This document shows positions 1 through 7,831 of a stretch of DNA of 13,693 nucleotides, piece by piece; position 1 is the stretch's first letter, and each line of letters opens with the position of its first letter. This DNA comes from SAR116 cluster bacterium. GTDB lineage: Bacteria > Pseudomonadota > Alphaproteobacteria > Puniceispirillales > Puniceispirillaceae. The DNA lies in the NCBI GenBank assembly GCA_002722385.1, contig PBLR01000002.1:1-13693 (forward strand), in the 5' to 3' direction. The notes under the pieces were generated by a model. The model was given only the letters and a program-made list of their open reading frames with translations, had not been told where the DNA came from and searched no databases. Made by a program: the position numbers and the translations under genes.

Positions 1-507
1 CCGTTCTTCTTCATCTGCATACAGAACGGCCAGTGCAAACGCCCCGCTTATCTGACAAAGAATAGATTTCATCGCTTCTTCAGGGGACTGGTTTTGTTTA
101 TCGGCCCGCAGAAAAAGATGCGCTAAAACTTCTGAATCCGTATCGCTTGTGAAAGTATGGCCCTCAGCGATCAACTGATCTTTTAAAGAGGCGTAATTTT
201 CGATTATGCCGTTATGGACAATCGCCACTCGTCCGCCTGCGGTATGCGGATGCGCATTCTGCTCGGTAACGCCGCCATGAGTTGCCCAACGGGTATGACC
301 GATGCCGATCTGTCCGGGCTGTTTCTGGTCTGCCAGCAAAGAGGCAAGATTGTTCAATTTGCCAACTGAGCGAACAAGGTTTAACTGGCCATCTGCAACA
401 GTGGCTATACCGGCGCTGTCATAACCTCGATATTCCAGCCTCTGCAATGAGGCCAGCACGATATCTGCTGCTTGCTGATCGCCAATATAGCCAATAATGC
501 CGCACAT
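1..507 (-). CDS. glmS: Glutamine--fructose-6-phosphate aminotransferase (isomerizing), N-terminal part, cut by the window edge
   Basis: Converts fructose-6-phosphate and glutamine to glucosamine-6-phosphate, the first committed step to UDP-GlcNAc, in the cytoplasm. The 169 visible codons, read from the ATG at 507-505, form a class II (Ntn-type) glutaminase domain. They begin MCGIIGYIG, so Cys2 becomes the N-terminal nucleophile once Met is removed. Family blocks seen are RGYDSAG (27-33), HTRWATHG (71-78), HNGIIENY (98-105) and SDTDSE (121-126). Family members are about 600 residues, so the two SIS isomerase domains lie outside the window. The start is fixed by the required Met-Cys and by a GAGG ribosome site seven bases upstream. 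The gene is divergent from glmU, which acts later in the same pathway. No frameshift is visible. Confidence 0.97.
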   Translation of the reverse strand, partial: MCGIIGYIGDQQAADIVLASLQRLEYRGYDSAGIATVADGQLNLVRSVGKLNNLASLLADQKQPGQIGIGHTRWATHGGVTEQNAHPHTAGGRVAIVHNGIIENYASLKDQLIAEGHTFTSDTDSEVLAHLFLRADKQNQSPEEAMKSILCQISGAFALAVLYADEEER

Positions 508-546
508 GCTCTGACCTCATCAAAACGCCTTTAATCTGCCCTCAAT

Positions 547-575
547 GTCATAACTGAAAACAGATAGAGTTGCAA
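547..575 (-). promoter_or_regulatory. Candidate sigma-70-type promoter of glmS
   Basis: On the minus strand, TTGCAA (575-570) and TATGAC (552-547) are separated by exactly 17 bases; each matches its consensus hexamer at four of six positions. Transcription would start near 540, giving a leader of about 33 bases with a GAGG ribosome site. That leader is too short for a glmS ribozyme. The spacing and position are good but the hexamers are only moderate, so this is an inference from pattern. Confidence 0.45.
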
Positions 576-601
576 AGCCTGACCTGATAAAGCTAATCGT
601 C

Positions 602-630
602 TTGCCACGCAATTAGGGCGGTTGTATAAA
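602..630 (+). promoter_or_regulatory. Near-consensus sigma-70-type promoter of glmU-hldE, predicting a leaderless mRNA
   Basis: TTGCCA (602-607) and TATAAA (625-630) are separated by 17 bases; each matches its consensus hexamer at five of six positions. This is the best promoter match I found in the window. With normal geometry the first transcribed base is 637, the A of the glmU ATG, so the message would have no 5' leader. This agrees with the lack of a ribosome-binding site at usable distance before that ATG. The purine run at 614-621 would lie upstream of the transcript start. Confidence 0.6.
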
Positions 631-636
631 CAAGTC

Positions 637-1980
637 ATGGAATTTTCAGCACTTATTCTGGCGGCTGGTAAAGGTACACGCCTGAAATCCAAGCTGGCCA
701 AACCCCTTCATGAGGTGGCCGGAAAGGCCCTTATTTCATGGGTCTGTGAGGCGGCAACAACAGCCGGTGCTTCACAACATATTTGTGTGATCAGCCATGA
801 TGGTGAGGCTGTTGCCAAGCTGGTCAGCACAACAGCAGAAACGGTTATCCAAGCCCCGCCTCTTGGCACAGGTGATGCGGTAAAATGTTGCTTAAATCAA
901 CTTCAGGAATTACCGCCGGACAGGCCTGTTATCATCCTTTACGCAGATACCCCGCTTATTCGGCCAGCCACTCTGCGCGAGATGGCCAGCAAGCTGATAA
1001 CCGGTGCAGATGTTTGTCTGCTTGGTTTTCGTGCAGATGACCCTACCGGTTATGGCCGGATTATTCTGTCCGACACAGGCACGGTTGAAGCAATCATTGA
1101 ACATAAGGACGCCACAGACAACCAGAAAGAAATTACACTTGTTAATGGCGGGGCGATGGCCGCAAAGGCTGGTGTCCTGGTTCACCTTCTGCCGAAAATT
1201 GAGGCGAAAAACAGCCAGAATGAACTTTATCTGACTGATCTGGTTGGCCTTGCTTTCGCCGCCGGCTTGCAAACAGATGTTCTGACCACTGATGAAGCTG
1301 AACTGGCCGGGGTGAATGACCGGGCCCAGCTGGCCCAGCTGGAAGCTGTTATGCAAGACAGGCTCAGGGCTCAGGCCATGGCAAGCGGTGTGACTTTACA
1401 TGCTCCTGAAACGGTGTTTCTTTCCGCCGACACCCGGTTTGGCACAGATGTGACCATTGAGCCTCATGTGATCATCGGCCAAGGTGTTTCTATTGCTGAT
1501 AATTGCCAGATTAAGGCGTTCTCACATCTTGAAGGGGCCACTCTGGCAGAAGGATGTATTGTTGGCCCTTATGCCCGCTTACGCCCGGGAACAAAGCTGG
1601 GCCCAAAGGTAAAAATTGGCAATTTTGTCGAAACCAAAAACGCTGTTTTAGCAGACGGGGCCAAGGCCAATCACCTCAGCTATCTTGGTGATGCCATGAT
1701 TGGCGAAAAAGCCAATATTGGCGCAGGCACAATAACCTGTAACTATGATGGCTTCACTAAATCGACAACCATCATCGGGGATCAGGCTTTCATCGGCTCA
1801 AACAGTGCGTTGGTCGCGCCGGTGGAGATTGGCAAGGGCGCCTTGGTTGGTGCGGGTTCGGTTATTACAAAGAATGTGGCTGATGATGCAATCGGCATAA
1901 GCCGCGCAACACAAAAACAGATTGATGACGGTGCCAAGGCCCATCGCAAAAAGGCAGATCAAAAGAAGACCGGGGTATGA
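637..1980 (+). CDS. glmU: Bifunctional UDP-N-acetylglucosamine pyrophosphorylase / glucosamine-1-phosphate N-acetyltransferase
   Basis: Acetylates glucosamine-1-phosphate and then couples it to UTP, giving UDP-GlcNAc for peptidoglycan and lipid A. The product is 447 residues, a normal length. The N-terminal uridylyltransferase half shows LAAGKGTRL (8-16), GTGDA (77-81), the metal-site aspartate in YADTPL (D104) and GYGRI. From about residue 245 come hexapeptide repeats of a left-handed beta-helix. The acetyltransferase site follows, with NHLSYLGDA (catalytic His346) and IGAGTITCNYDG. The tail is lysine-rich. An in-frame TTG at 622 would add five residues, but it lies inside the promoter and has a purine run directly abutting it, so I chose the ATG at 637. 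The last bases overlap the hldE start (ATGA), implying translational coupling. Confidence 0.97.
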   Translation: MEFSALILAAGKGTRLKSKLAKPLHEVAGKALISWVCEAATTAGASQHICVISHDGEAVAKLVSTTAETVIQAPPLGTGDAVKCCLNQLQELPPDRPVIILYADTPLIRPATLREMASKLITGADVCLLGFRADDPTGYGRIILSDTGTVEAIIEHKDATDNQKEITLVNGGAMAAKAGVLVHLLPKIEAKNSQNELYLTDLVGLAFAAGLQTDVLTTDEAELAGVNDRAQLAQLEAVMQDRLRAQAMASGVTLHAPETVFLSADTRFGTDVTIEPHVIIGQGVSIADNCQIKAFSHLEGATLAEGCIVGPYARLRPGTKLGPKVKIGNFVETKNAVLADGAKANHLSYLGDAMIGEKANIGAGTITCNYDGFTKSTTIIGDQAFIGSNSALVAPVEIGKGALVGAGSVITKNVADDAIGISRATQKQIDDGAKAHRKKADQKKTGV

Positions 1981-3428
1981 AACATACAGATTTGATTGTG
2001 CAGCATCTCAGCACTGTTCAGGCAAAACCCGTTCTCGTTATCGGCGATGTGATGCTCGATAAGTACGTAATGGGGGCCGTCCAGCGTATTTCACCTGAGG
2101 CGCCTATTCCTGTTCTTTCGCATTCACAAACCTCTCAGGCAACAGGCGGGGCTGCTAATGTGGCTCGCAACCTCGCCCAGTTGGGCTGCCAGGTGACCCT
2201 GGTCGGGTGCGTTGGCCAGGACCCGGTTGCTTCTGAACTTTTTAATGTTCTCAGCCATATTCCCCAGCTCAGCTTCTGTCCAGTCAGCTGTGCTGACAGG
2301 CGTACAACTGTAAAAACACGGTATTTATCCTCTGGCCAGCAGATGTTACGTGTCGATTCAGAAACAACAGAACAAATCACCACACAACAGGCTGAGCAAA
2401 TCCTCTCACAGGCCAAAACGCTGATTGAACAGGCAGAAGTGCTGGTTTTATCTGACTATGCAAAAGGATGTCTGTTCACAGATATTAACCACCGCTTGAT
2501 CAAATTGGCTCAGGCCAATGATGTGCCTGTCATCGTTGATCCAAAATCGCATAATTTTTCTGATTATCAGGGCGCCACCATGCTCACACCAAATCTGGCT
2601 GAGCTGTCACGGGCCTCTGGGCAGGCCCTTTATGAGCTGGATGAAATTGAATCTGCCGCGCGCGCTCAGATGAAACAGTATGGCATCAAGCAGATGCTGG
2701 TGACGCTGAGCGCCAGAGGTATGTTGCTGGTTGAGGGTGATGAGGTATTACACCTGCCTGCCTATCCTTGTGATGTTTATGATGTCTCAGGGGCCGGTGA
2801 TACAGTGATTGCGCTGATGACCTCTGCCAAACTGACCGGCCTTGCCGATACGCTTGGGATGCATCTGGCTAATCTCGGCGCATCACTGGTGGTCGCGAAA
2901 ACTGGTACAGCCAGCCTGACACCCGGCGAATTGATTGTCGCCACTGATGCAGATGCTGTTGACACCATGCTTGCCACGACACAAGCACAAATATCGCGGT
3001 GGCGCGATAAGGGCAAAACAATCGGCTTCACCAATGGCTGTTTTGATTTGCTGCATCCAGGTCATATTCACCTTCTGTCACAAGCGGCCGCGCATTGTGA
3101 CCATCTGATTGTCGGTCTGAACTCTGATGCGTCTGTTAAGCGCCTGAAAGGCAGTAACCGCCCTATTCAGCCAGAACAGGATCGGGCCCGGTCTTTGGCC
3201 GCCTTGCCCTATGTCTCAGCCGTTGTTCTGTTTTCTGATGACACGCCGCAGACCCTTATAGAGGCGCTGAGCCCGGATATACTGGTCAAAGGCGGAGATT
3301 ATGTTGCCGAGGATGTGGTCGGCTATGAGCATGTCACCAGCACGGGCGGACAGGTTATCATTATTGACACCCTGCCCGGCCATTCCACAACCGGTTTTTT
3401 AAAAACAGGTTCGCTTAAGCTGTATTAA
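1977..3428 (+). CDS. hldE: Bifunctional heptose-7-phosphate kinase / heptose-1-phosphate adenylyltransferase
   Basis: Makes ADP-heptose for the LPS inner core: it phosphorylates D-glycero-beta-D-manno-heptose-7-phosphate at C1, then adenylylates the 1-phosphate formed after GmhB. The 483 residues match full-length fused HldE/RfaE. The N-terminal PfkB/ribokinase domain shows [11 protein letters not shown] (23-33), [15 protein letters not shown] (56-70) and the anion hole and catalytic base GAGD (272-275). After a linker near 315-345 comes a nucleotidyltransferase domain with [12 protein letters not shown] (352-363), holding the HxGH-type site, then [11 protein letters not shown]. Its ATG overlaps the glmU stop by four bases, so it is probably co-translated. 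Its TAA overlaps the stop of the convergent sbmA. The gene implies a heptose-containing LPS core. Confidence 0.95.
   Translation: MKHTDLIVQHLSTVQAKPVLVIGDVMLDKYVMGAVQRISPEAPIPVLSHSQTSQATGGAANVARNLAQLGCQVTLVGCVGQDPVASELFNVLSHIPQLSFCPVSCADRRTTVKTRYLSSGQQMLRVDSETTEQITTQQAEQILSQAKTLIEQAEVLVLSDYAKGCLFTDINHRLIKLAQANDVPVIVDPKSHNFSDYQGATMLTPNLAELSRASGQALYELDEIESAARAQMKQYGIKQMLVTLSARGMLLVEGDEVLHLPAYPCDVYDVSGAGDTVIALMTSAKLTGLADTLGMHLANLGASLVVAKTGTASLTPGELIVATDADAVDTMLATTQAQISRWRDKGKTIGFTNGCFDLLHPGHIHLLSQAAAHCDHLIVGLNSDASVKRLKGSNRPIQPEQDRARSLAALPYVSAVVLFSDDTPQTLIEALSPDILVKGGDYVAEDVVGYEHVTSTGGQVIIIDTLPGHSTTGFLKTGSLKLY
3389..3411. repeat. Imperfect dyad at the hldE/sbmA convergent junction
   Basis: The arms AACC-g-GTTTTT and AAAAAC-a-GGTT flank a single central T, giving ten complementary pairs with one mismatch. 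The element lies in the last codons of hldE, 13 bases beyond the sbmA stop. An 8-base palindrome, GCTTAAGC (3413-3420), follows at once. Neither strand has a clean T-tract after the stem, so it is not a textbook intrinsic terminator. It may still slow or end transcription on both strands. The dyad is seen directly; a function is inference. Confidence 0.4.
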
Positions 3429-4675
3429 TCCTCTTGTCCGGCAGCGATGAAGTCCTGATCAATCTGTGGCAGCGGCGTGTCATAGATGGAAGCTTCAAAT
3501 GCCTGCAGACGTTTGTAAATCGACAGCAATTCAACAATTGTTGGCCAAGAGTTGACCAGATATTGAAATGAATTGGTCACCTGGCTGAAAGCAGTCAATA
3601 TCTGTTGCATCAAACCAAAGGTTATCGCACCAACAGCGATTGTGGGGATCAACAACAAATAGGCAAAAATATTATCCGCCTGCAGATAGAAACTGCGGGC
3701 CACATTGAAATACATGTAATGGAAATAGAGCCGGAAGTAATTCCGCCGAACATTGCCGAATAATTCTGCTAATTTTGGCGGCTTGGCCCGGGTTTCATCA
3801 TCCTCACCATAAACAAGCTCTTTACGGTAAGCCGCCTCAACACGCTGGTTCTTAAATTCCAGTCCAGGCAGTTTGATGCCCACAGTGGCCAGAAACACAG
3901 TACCGAACACCGACCAGAAGATGGCCGCAGTCAGAAGGGGGTTGGCGATTTCACCGACAAACGGAAGTGAGGTCACATTGCTTGACAACGCCATCAGAAC
4001 CGGAAGGAAGGCAAACAACGTCATGATTGAATCAACAATCGCCACACCCAGCCCTTCAACAATACCGGCAAAACGCATGGTGTCTTCCTGAACCCGTTGC
4101 GATGCCCCCTCAATATGCCTAACCCGGCCCCATTTCGAGACATAAAAATCATTCATCGCTGTGCGCCACCGAAAGACGTAATGAGACACAAAGAAGCGGG
4201 TCAGAACATAAACAAATATCCAGATAAACGCGATTTGAGTGAAGATGAGAATAAGGCTGTAAAGATCTGCGGCTGTGGTGGTGCTATCATCAGACAGGGC
4301 ATTTTGAACCGCATCAAAGAACGGCCGCCGCCAATTGTTGATCGCGACAGACACCTGGACCGAAAAATAGGTAGAAAAAAGGATCAGCTGAGAGCCAACA
4401 ATAGACCAGATCTGCCATCGGTGCGGCAAATAACGAAACCAAAAGGCCGCGAATAACCCGCAGATAATTATATAGTAGAGGTAAAACCACAAAAATTCTG
4501 ACGAAATGAAGTAACTGACACCAATGATGGGGTTTTGCGGATCACTGTCTAAAGCAAAACCAAGCGCCCGGCCAAGCGTTTCCCCAAAACCATACCAAAC
4601 AGAAATAACCACTGCGGACCAGGCAATTGCGCTCAGGAAAAATAATTTCGGGCGCGGAAAAAAACTTTCAAACAT
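3425..4675 (-). CDS. sbmA: SbmA/BacA-family peptide transporter
   Basis: Homodimeric inner-membrane, proton-driven importer family that takes up proline-rich and other antimicrobial peptides, microcins and bleomycin; BacA of rhizobia also affects lipid A acyl chains. The 416 residues match the family along the whole length. The start [10 protein letters not shown] resembles E. coli SbmA, and [12 protein letters not shown] (164-175), [17 protein letters not shown] (186-202), [20 protein letters not shown] (266-285), [13 protein letters not shown] (312-324) and SIYKRL (385-390) are family blocks. Several hydrophobic membrane segments are evident. There is no ATP-binding cassette, as expected for this family and unlike the related ABC proteins. 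An AAGGAT ribosome site precedes the ATG. It follows rodA after 61 bases on the same strand, so it is probably the last gene of the shape operon. Confidence 0.93.
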   Translation of the reverse strand: MFESFFPRPKLFFLSAIAWSAVVISVWYGFGETLGRALGFALDSDPQNPIIGVSYFISSEFLWFYLYYIIICGLFAAFWFRYLPHRWQIWSIVGSQLILFSTYFSVQVSVAINNWRRPFFDAVQNALSDDSTTTAADLYSLILIFTQIAFIWIFVYVLTRFFVSHYVFRWRTAMNDFYVSKWGRVRHIEGASQRVQEDTMRFAGIVEGLGVAIVDSIMTLFAFLPVLMALSSNVTSLPFVGEIANPLLTAAIFWSVFGTVFLATVGIKLPGLEFKNQRVEAAYRKELVYGEDDETRAKPPKLAELFGNVRRNYFRLYFHYMYFNVARSFYLQADNIFAYLLLIPTIAVGAITFGLMQQILTAFSQVTNSFQYLVNSWPTIVELLSIYKRLQAFEASIYDTPLPQIDQDFIAAGQED

Positions 4676-4736
4676 GATGAGATCCTTTTGACATTGCGCA
4701 GAGAGAGGGTTTACCCGCCTTTCACATGGCGTTCAG

Positions 4737-5837
4737 TTAAAGCAGGTCATTATCCTGAAGATGTTGATGCAAAGCGATGTTAACAGCAAGGCCAAGGCCT
4801 ATGAAGACCGTCAGCATTGCTGTTCCGCCATACGATATCAAAGGCAAAGGCGCCCCGACAACGGGCAGAAGGCCGGTGACCATGCCAATATTCACAAAGA
4901 CATATAAAAACAGCATCACTGAAATGCCTGTGCACAGCAGCTGCCCAAACCGGTTACGGCATCTCACCGCGATCATCAGGCATGATGCCAGAATGACAAA
5001 ATAGGTGAACAGAACCGCCAGATTGCCGACAAATCCGAATTCTTCACCGATCATGGTAAACACAAAGTCAGTCTGTTTTTCGGGCAGGTAATTTAATTGG
5101 CTTTGAGAGCCCATAAGAAAACCTTTCCCAAACAGCCCGCCGGAACCAAGAGCAATTTTGGACTGCGCAATCTGATACCCTGCCCCTAACAGATCAGATT
5201 CAGGATTAAGGAACGTCAAAATACGGGCCTTTTGATAGCTATAGAGCTGAGACCATAAAACAGGAAGCGCAGCCACCCCCGCAATAAGTGCTGAAAAGAC
5301 ATATCGGCGCGGCAAACCTGCTGCGAACACAACAGCCAGCCCGCCAACCAATAACATGAAAGAGGTGCCCAGATCTGGCTGTATCATAACCAAACCAAAG
5401 GGCACCGCGATCAAGGCCAGGACTGGAACATAGGTGACAAAAGATTGCATCTGTTCAGGGGTCTGGCTGGACAAATAACGGGCAAGAGCAATAATGACCG
5501 CCAATTTCGCTGGCTCAGATGGCTGGAAATTAAAGGGGCCAAGAGCAATCCAGCGTGTTGCGCCTACCCCTACGCCGATGAACGGCAATGTGGCCAGAAC
5601 CAGAACAGCAAGCACAATCCCCAGATAAGACCAGTTATACAGCCAGCGTGTCGGAATAAACGCAATCAAAAACAAAAGCACGGTGCCAATCGCAGCCCGA
5701 AGTATCTGACGTTCCGCCCACGGCGTCCATGACCCTTCTGAAGCTGAATACAACGCCAGCGTGCCAATTAAAACAAGAGCTGCTGTTGAAAACAGCAACA
5801 GCCAAGGCAGGCGGAACAAAAACCGAAACAACAGCAT
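4737..5837 (-). CDS. rodA: Rod-shape SEDS peptidoglycan glycosyltransferase RodA
   Basis: Polymerises lipid II into glycan strands during side-wall elongation, paired with the PBP2 transpeptidase. The 366 residues contain about ten hydrophobic segments. Blocks seen are GVGATRWIALGPFNFQPSEP (90-109), QPDLGTSF (153-160), LPEKQTDFVF (251-260; D257 aligns with the essential aspartate of E. coli RodA) and the FtsW/RodA/SpoVE signature GLLPVVGAPLPLISYGGT (322-339). The ATG overlaps the mrdA TGA by one base (TGATG), and a GAAGGGG ribosome site sits in the mrdA tail, so the two partners are translationally coupled. The short N-terminus and length are normal for RodA rather than FtsW, and the partner gene supports this choice. 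Confidence 0.95.
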   Translation of the reverse strand: MLLFRFLFRLPWLLLFSTAALVLIGTLALYSASEGSWTPWAERQILRAAIGTVLLFLIAFIPTRWLYNWSYLGIVLAVLVLATLPFIGVGVGATRWIALGPFNFQPSEPAKLAVIIALARYLSSQTPEQMQSFVTYVPVLALIAVPFGLVMIQPDLGTSFMLLVGGLAVVFAAGLPRRYVFSALIAGVAALPVLWSQLYSYQKARILTFLNPESDLLGAGYQIAQSKIALGSGGLFGKGFLMGSQSQLNYLPEKQTDFVFTMIGEEFGFVGNLAVLFTYFVILASCLMIAVRCRNRFGQLLCTGISVMLFLYVFVNIGMVTGLLPVVGAPLPLISYGGTAMLTVFIGLGLAVNIALHQHLQDNDLL

Positions 5838-7798
5838 CAGATCGCCCCTTCTTTATCTTCAGCCAGAACATAGCTGAGGATATCACGGGCAATCGGCGCC
5901 GCCATTGATGAGCCTGAACCGCCATGCTCAACAACAAGAGACAGCGCATATTTAGGCCGCTTATAAGGAGCAAAAGCCACAAACAAGGCATGGTCACGCT
6001 CTTTCCATGGCCGGTCAATATTATCGATTATTCCTTTTTCCCGCTGTTCCTTTGTGATCCGTTTCACCTGAACAGTTCCGGTCTTTCCTGCCATTCCCTC
6101 TTCATCAATATCATACTTGCGGGCTGTTCCCAGCGGTCCTGCGGTGACCGCCCGCATACCCCGGTGCAGCACATCAATGATTTCAGGGGCCACATTCAAA
6201 AGCGGAAATTCAGGCCTGTCAGCCGGGCCAGACACAGCCTCAAGACGAGGCGAAACCGCATATTTCCGATTGGCAATGCGGGCGGTCATCACTGCCAGTT
6301 GTAAAGGTGTGGTCAGAACAAACCCCTGCCCGATACCCGCGACCACTGTCTCACCTGGGGTCCATACCGTACCCCGGCTTTCCATCTTCCAGTTCCGGTC
6401 AGGGATGATGCCTGTCTTTTCATTGGCAAACCCAACCTCAGTCGGCAGCCCCAGGCCCAGCCGTCTGGCCATATCATGAATCCGGTTTATGCCTGTCTTC
6501 AAAGCAATTTGATAAAAATAGACATCACAGGACCGTTCCAGCGCCTGAATGGAATCCACGTTACCATGGCCATTATCGTTCCAGCAGTGGAAGGTGGAAT
6601 TCCCAAATTCAAATTCACCTGAGCAATCATATCTTGTGTTCTGGGACACCACACCAGCTTCAAGTGCCGCGGCCAGAACAACCATCTTAAAGGTTGAGCC
6701 CGGCGCATAGAGCCCTGAGGTTGCCCGATTCAATAACGGTGTGCGCGGATGCTGATTCAACCGGCGCCAGTCCCTGACCGAAAGGCGGTTTGAAAACAGG
6801 TTCGGATCATAACCCGGCACAGACACCATCAATTTGATTTCCCCGGTGTGAATGTCCATTACCGTCGCTGCCCCGGATTCAGGAGGCACAAGCCGTCCCT
6901 TTTCATCCTGCAAGACCAAATCATCACCGGTTGTCACATGTGCCCGTAATTCAGAATTATCCAGCAAGGCCATTTGTACATTCGGATTCTGAAGCGGCAC
7001 AATTTCTGACTTTCCGCGCCGCAACCTCTCTGCGGCATAGGACTGAGCCCCGACATCAACAGACAGCCTGACGTCATCACCGGCTGTAGCCTGCTTGTCA
7101 CGCAACACCCGAACAGGCTTTCCTTTGGCGTTCATTTCAATACGTTCAACACCGGCCGCCCCTCTCAAATTGGTCTCAAATGTACGTTCAAGACCAGAAC
7201 GGCCGATCCGTGATGCCGGAAGATACCTTAATTCCGGATTGGCTTTCACATCCCGCTTATTGGCTGGTGATACATAGCCTGTAATATGGGCCGTCATCCA
7301 CCCTTGCGGATAGATACGCCTGAAACTCTTGCGAAAGGACGCCCCTTCCAAAACAGGAGAGAGAACCGCAAGACGAGACAATTCGCGTTGCGTGAGGTTA
7401 GACCGCACAGTTACTTCCAGAAAATCAGGCTGGTCGTCTATCTGTTTCAAGATGGCATCAATTTCAGCCGGACGGAGCCTGACGATCTTGCGTACACGAT
7501 TGAGCCAAGCTCTCAGATCCGGTATCCGGGCGGGCAGCATGCGTAGCTCAAAAATCTCTGAATTGCCAGCAAGAAGCCGGCCACGTGCATCAAGAAGCCG
7601 GCCACGCGGCGCCTGAACCAGACGTCTGTCAAACTGGTTACGGTCAGACAGGCGTTGATAATTATCGGTCTGCGCAATCTGCAGCTGGTAGAGCCTGCCC
7701 ACGAGCAAAGCCCCTAACAGGGCCTGCCCACCGCCAACCACCAGCATACGCCGTGTCATGACAGAAGACAGTTCTTTTTGCTCTTTGCGCTTTTTCAT
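5837..7798 (-). CDS. mrdA: Penicillin-binding protein 2, elongasome DD-transpeptidase
   Basis: Class B PBP that cross-links side-wall peptidoglycan with RodA; anchored in the inner membrane with its catalytic domain in the periplasm. It has 653 residues. The N-terminus is basic, then a membrane anchor at about 18-36. The pedestal domain contains APRGRLLDARGRLLAGN (63-79) and GRSGLERTFE (199-208). Transpeptidase motifs are STFK (368-371, Ser368 nucleophile), SCD (423-425) and KTGT (572-575). WNDNGHGNVD (406-415) and GIGQGF (488-493) are typical of the family. Between AERL (256-259) and GAATVMD (309-315) there are about 49 residues where E. coli-type PBP2 has roughly five. An AAAGG ribosome site precedes the ATG. 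The gene lies 33 bases after mreD and overlaps rodA by one base. Confidence 0.95.
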   Translation of the reverse strand: MKKRKEQKELSSVMTRRMLVVGGGQALLGALLVGRLYQLQIAQTDNYQRLSDRNQFDRRLVQAPRGRLLDARGRLLAGNSEIFELRMLPARIPDLRAWLNRVRKIVRLRPAEIDAILKQIDDQPDFLEVTVRSNLTQRELSRLAVLSPVLEGASFRKSFRRIYPQGWMTAHITGYVSPANKRDVKANPELRYLPASRIGRSGLERTFETNLRGAAGVERIEMNAKGKPVRVLRDKQATAGDDVRLSVDVGAQSYAAERLRRGKSEIVPLQNPNVQMALLDNSELRAHVTTGDDLVLQDEKGRLVPPESGAATVMDIHTGEIKLMVSVPGYDPNLFSNRLSVRDWRRLNQHPRTPLLNRATSGLYAPGSTFKMVVLAAALEAGVVSQNTRYDCSGEFEFGNSTFHCWNDNGHGNVDSIQALERSCDVYFYQIALKTGINRIHDMARRLGLGLPTEVGFANEKTGIIPDRNWKMESRGTVWTPGETVVAGIGQGFVLTTPLQLAVMTARIANRKYAVSPRLEAVSGPADRPEFPLLNVAPEIIDVLHRGMRAVTAGPLGTARKYDIDEEGMAGKTGTVQVKRITKEQREKGIIDNIDRPWKERDHALFVAFAPYKRPKYALSLVVEHGGSGSSMAAPIARDILSYVLAEDKEGAI

Positions 7799-7831
7799 TT
7801 AACAGCCTTTCAGTCACCCAAGGACCGTGCG

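Noticed and set aside
508..546. glmS ribozyme/riboswitch upstream of glmS
   Set aside because: The predicted leader is about 33 bases, far too short, and that ribozyme is known from Gram-positive lineages.
622..636. TTG start for glmU, five residues upstream of the ATG
   Set aside because: It lies inside the promoter -10 region and has the purine run abutting it, and the ATG form MEFSALILAAGKG fits the family start better.
910..1356. 148-residue open frame on the minus strand inside glmU
   Set aside because: It is antisense to a clear, fully conserved gene and has no family resemblance; it is an out-of-frame shadow.
4097..4456. 119-residue plus-strand open frame inside sbmA
   Set aside because: It is antisense to well-conserved sbmA blocks, is basic and low in family-like features, and has no ribosome site that I could see.
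4676..4736. Terminator between rodA and sbmA
   Set aside because: Only a four-pair CGCC/GGCG match with an 8-base loop and no T-tract; read-through is more likely.
5924..6479. Overlapping plus-strand open frames inside mrdA
   Set aside because: They are antisense to the transpeptidase domain with its KTG and SCD motifs; two frames overlapping each other is typical of chance shadows.
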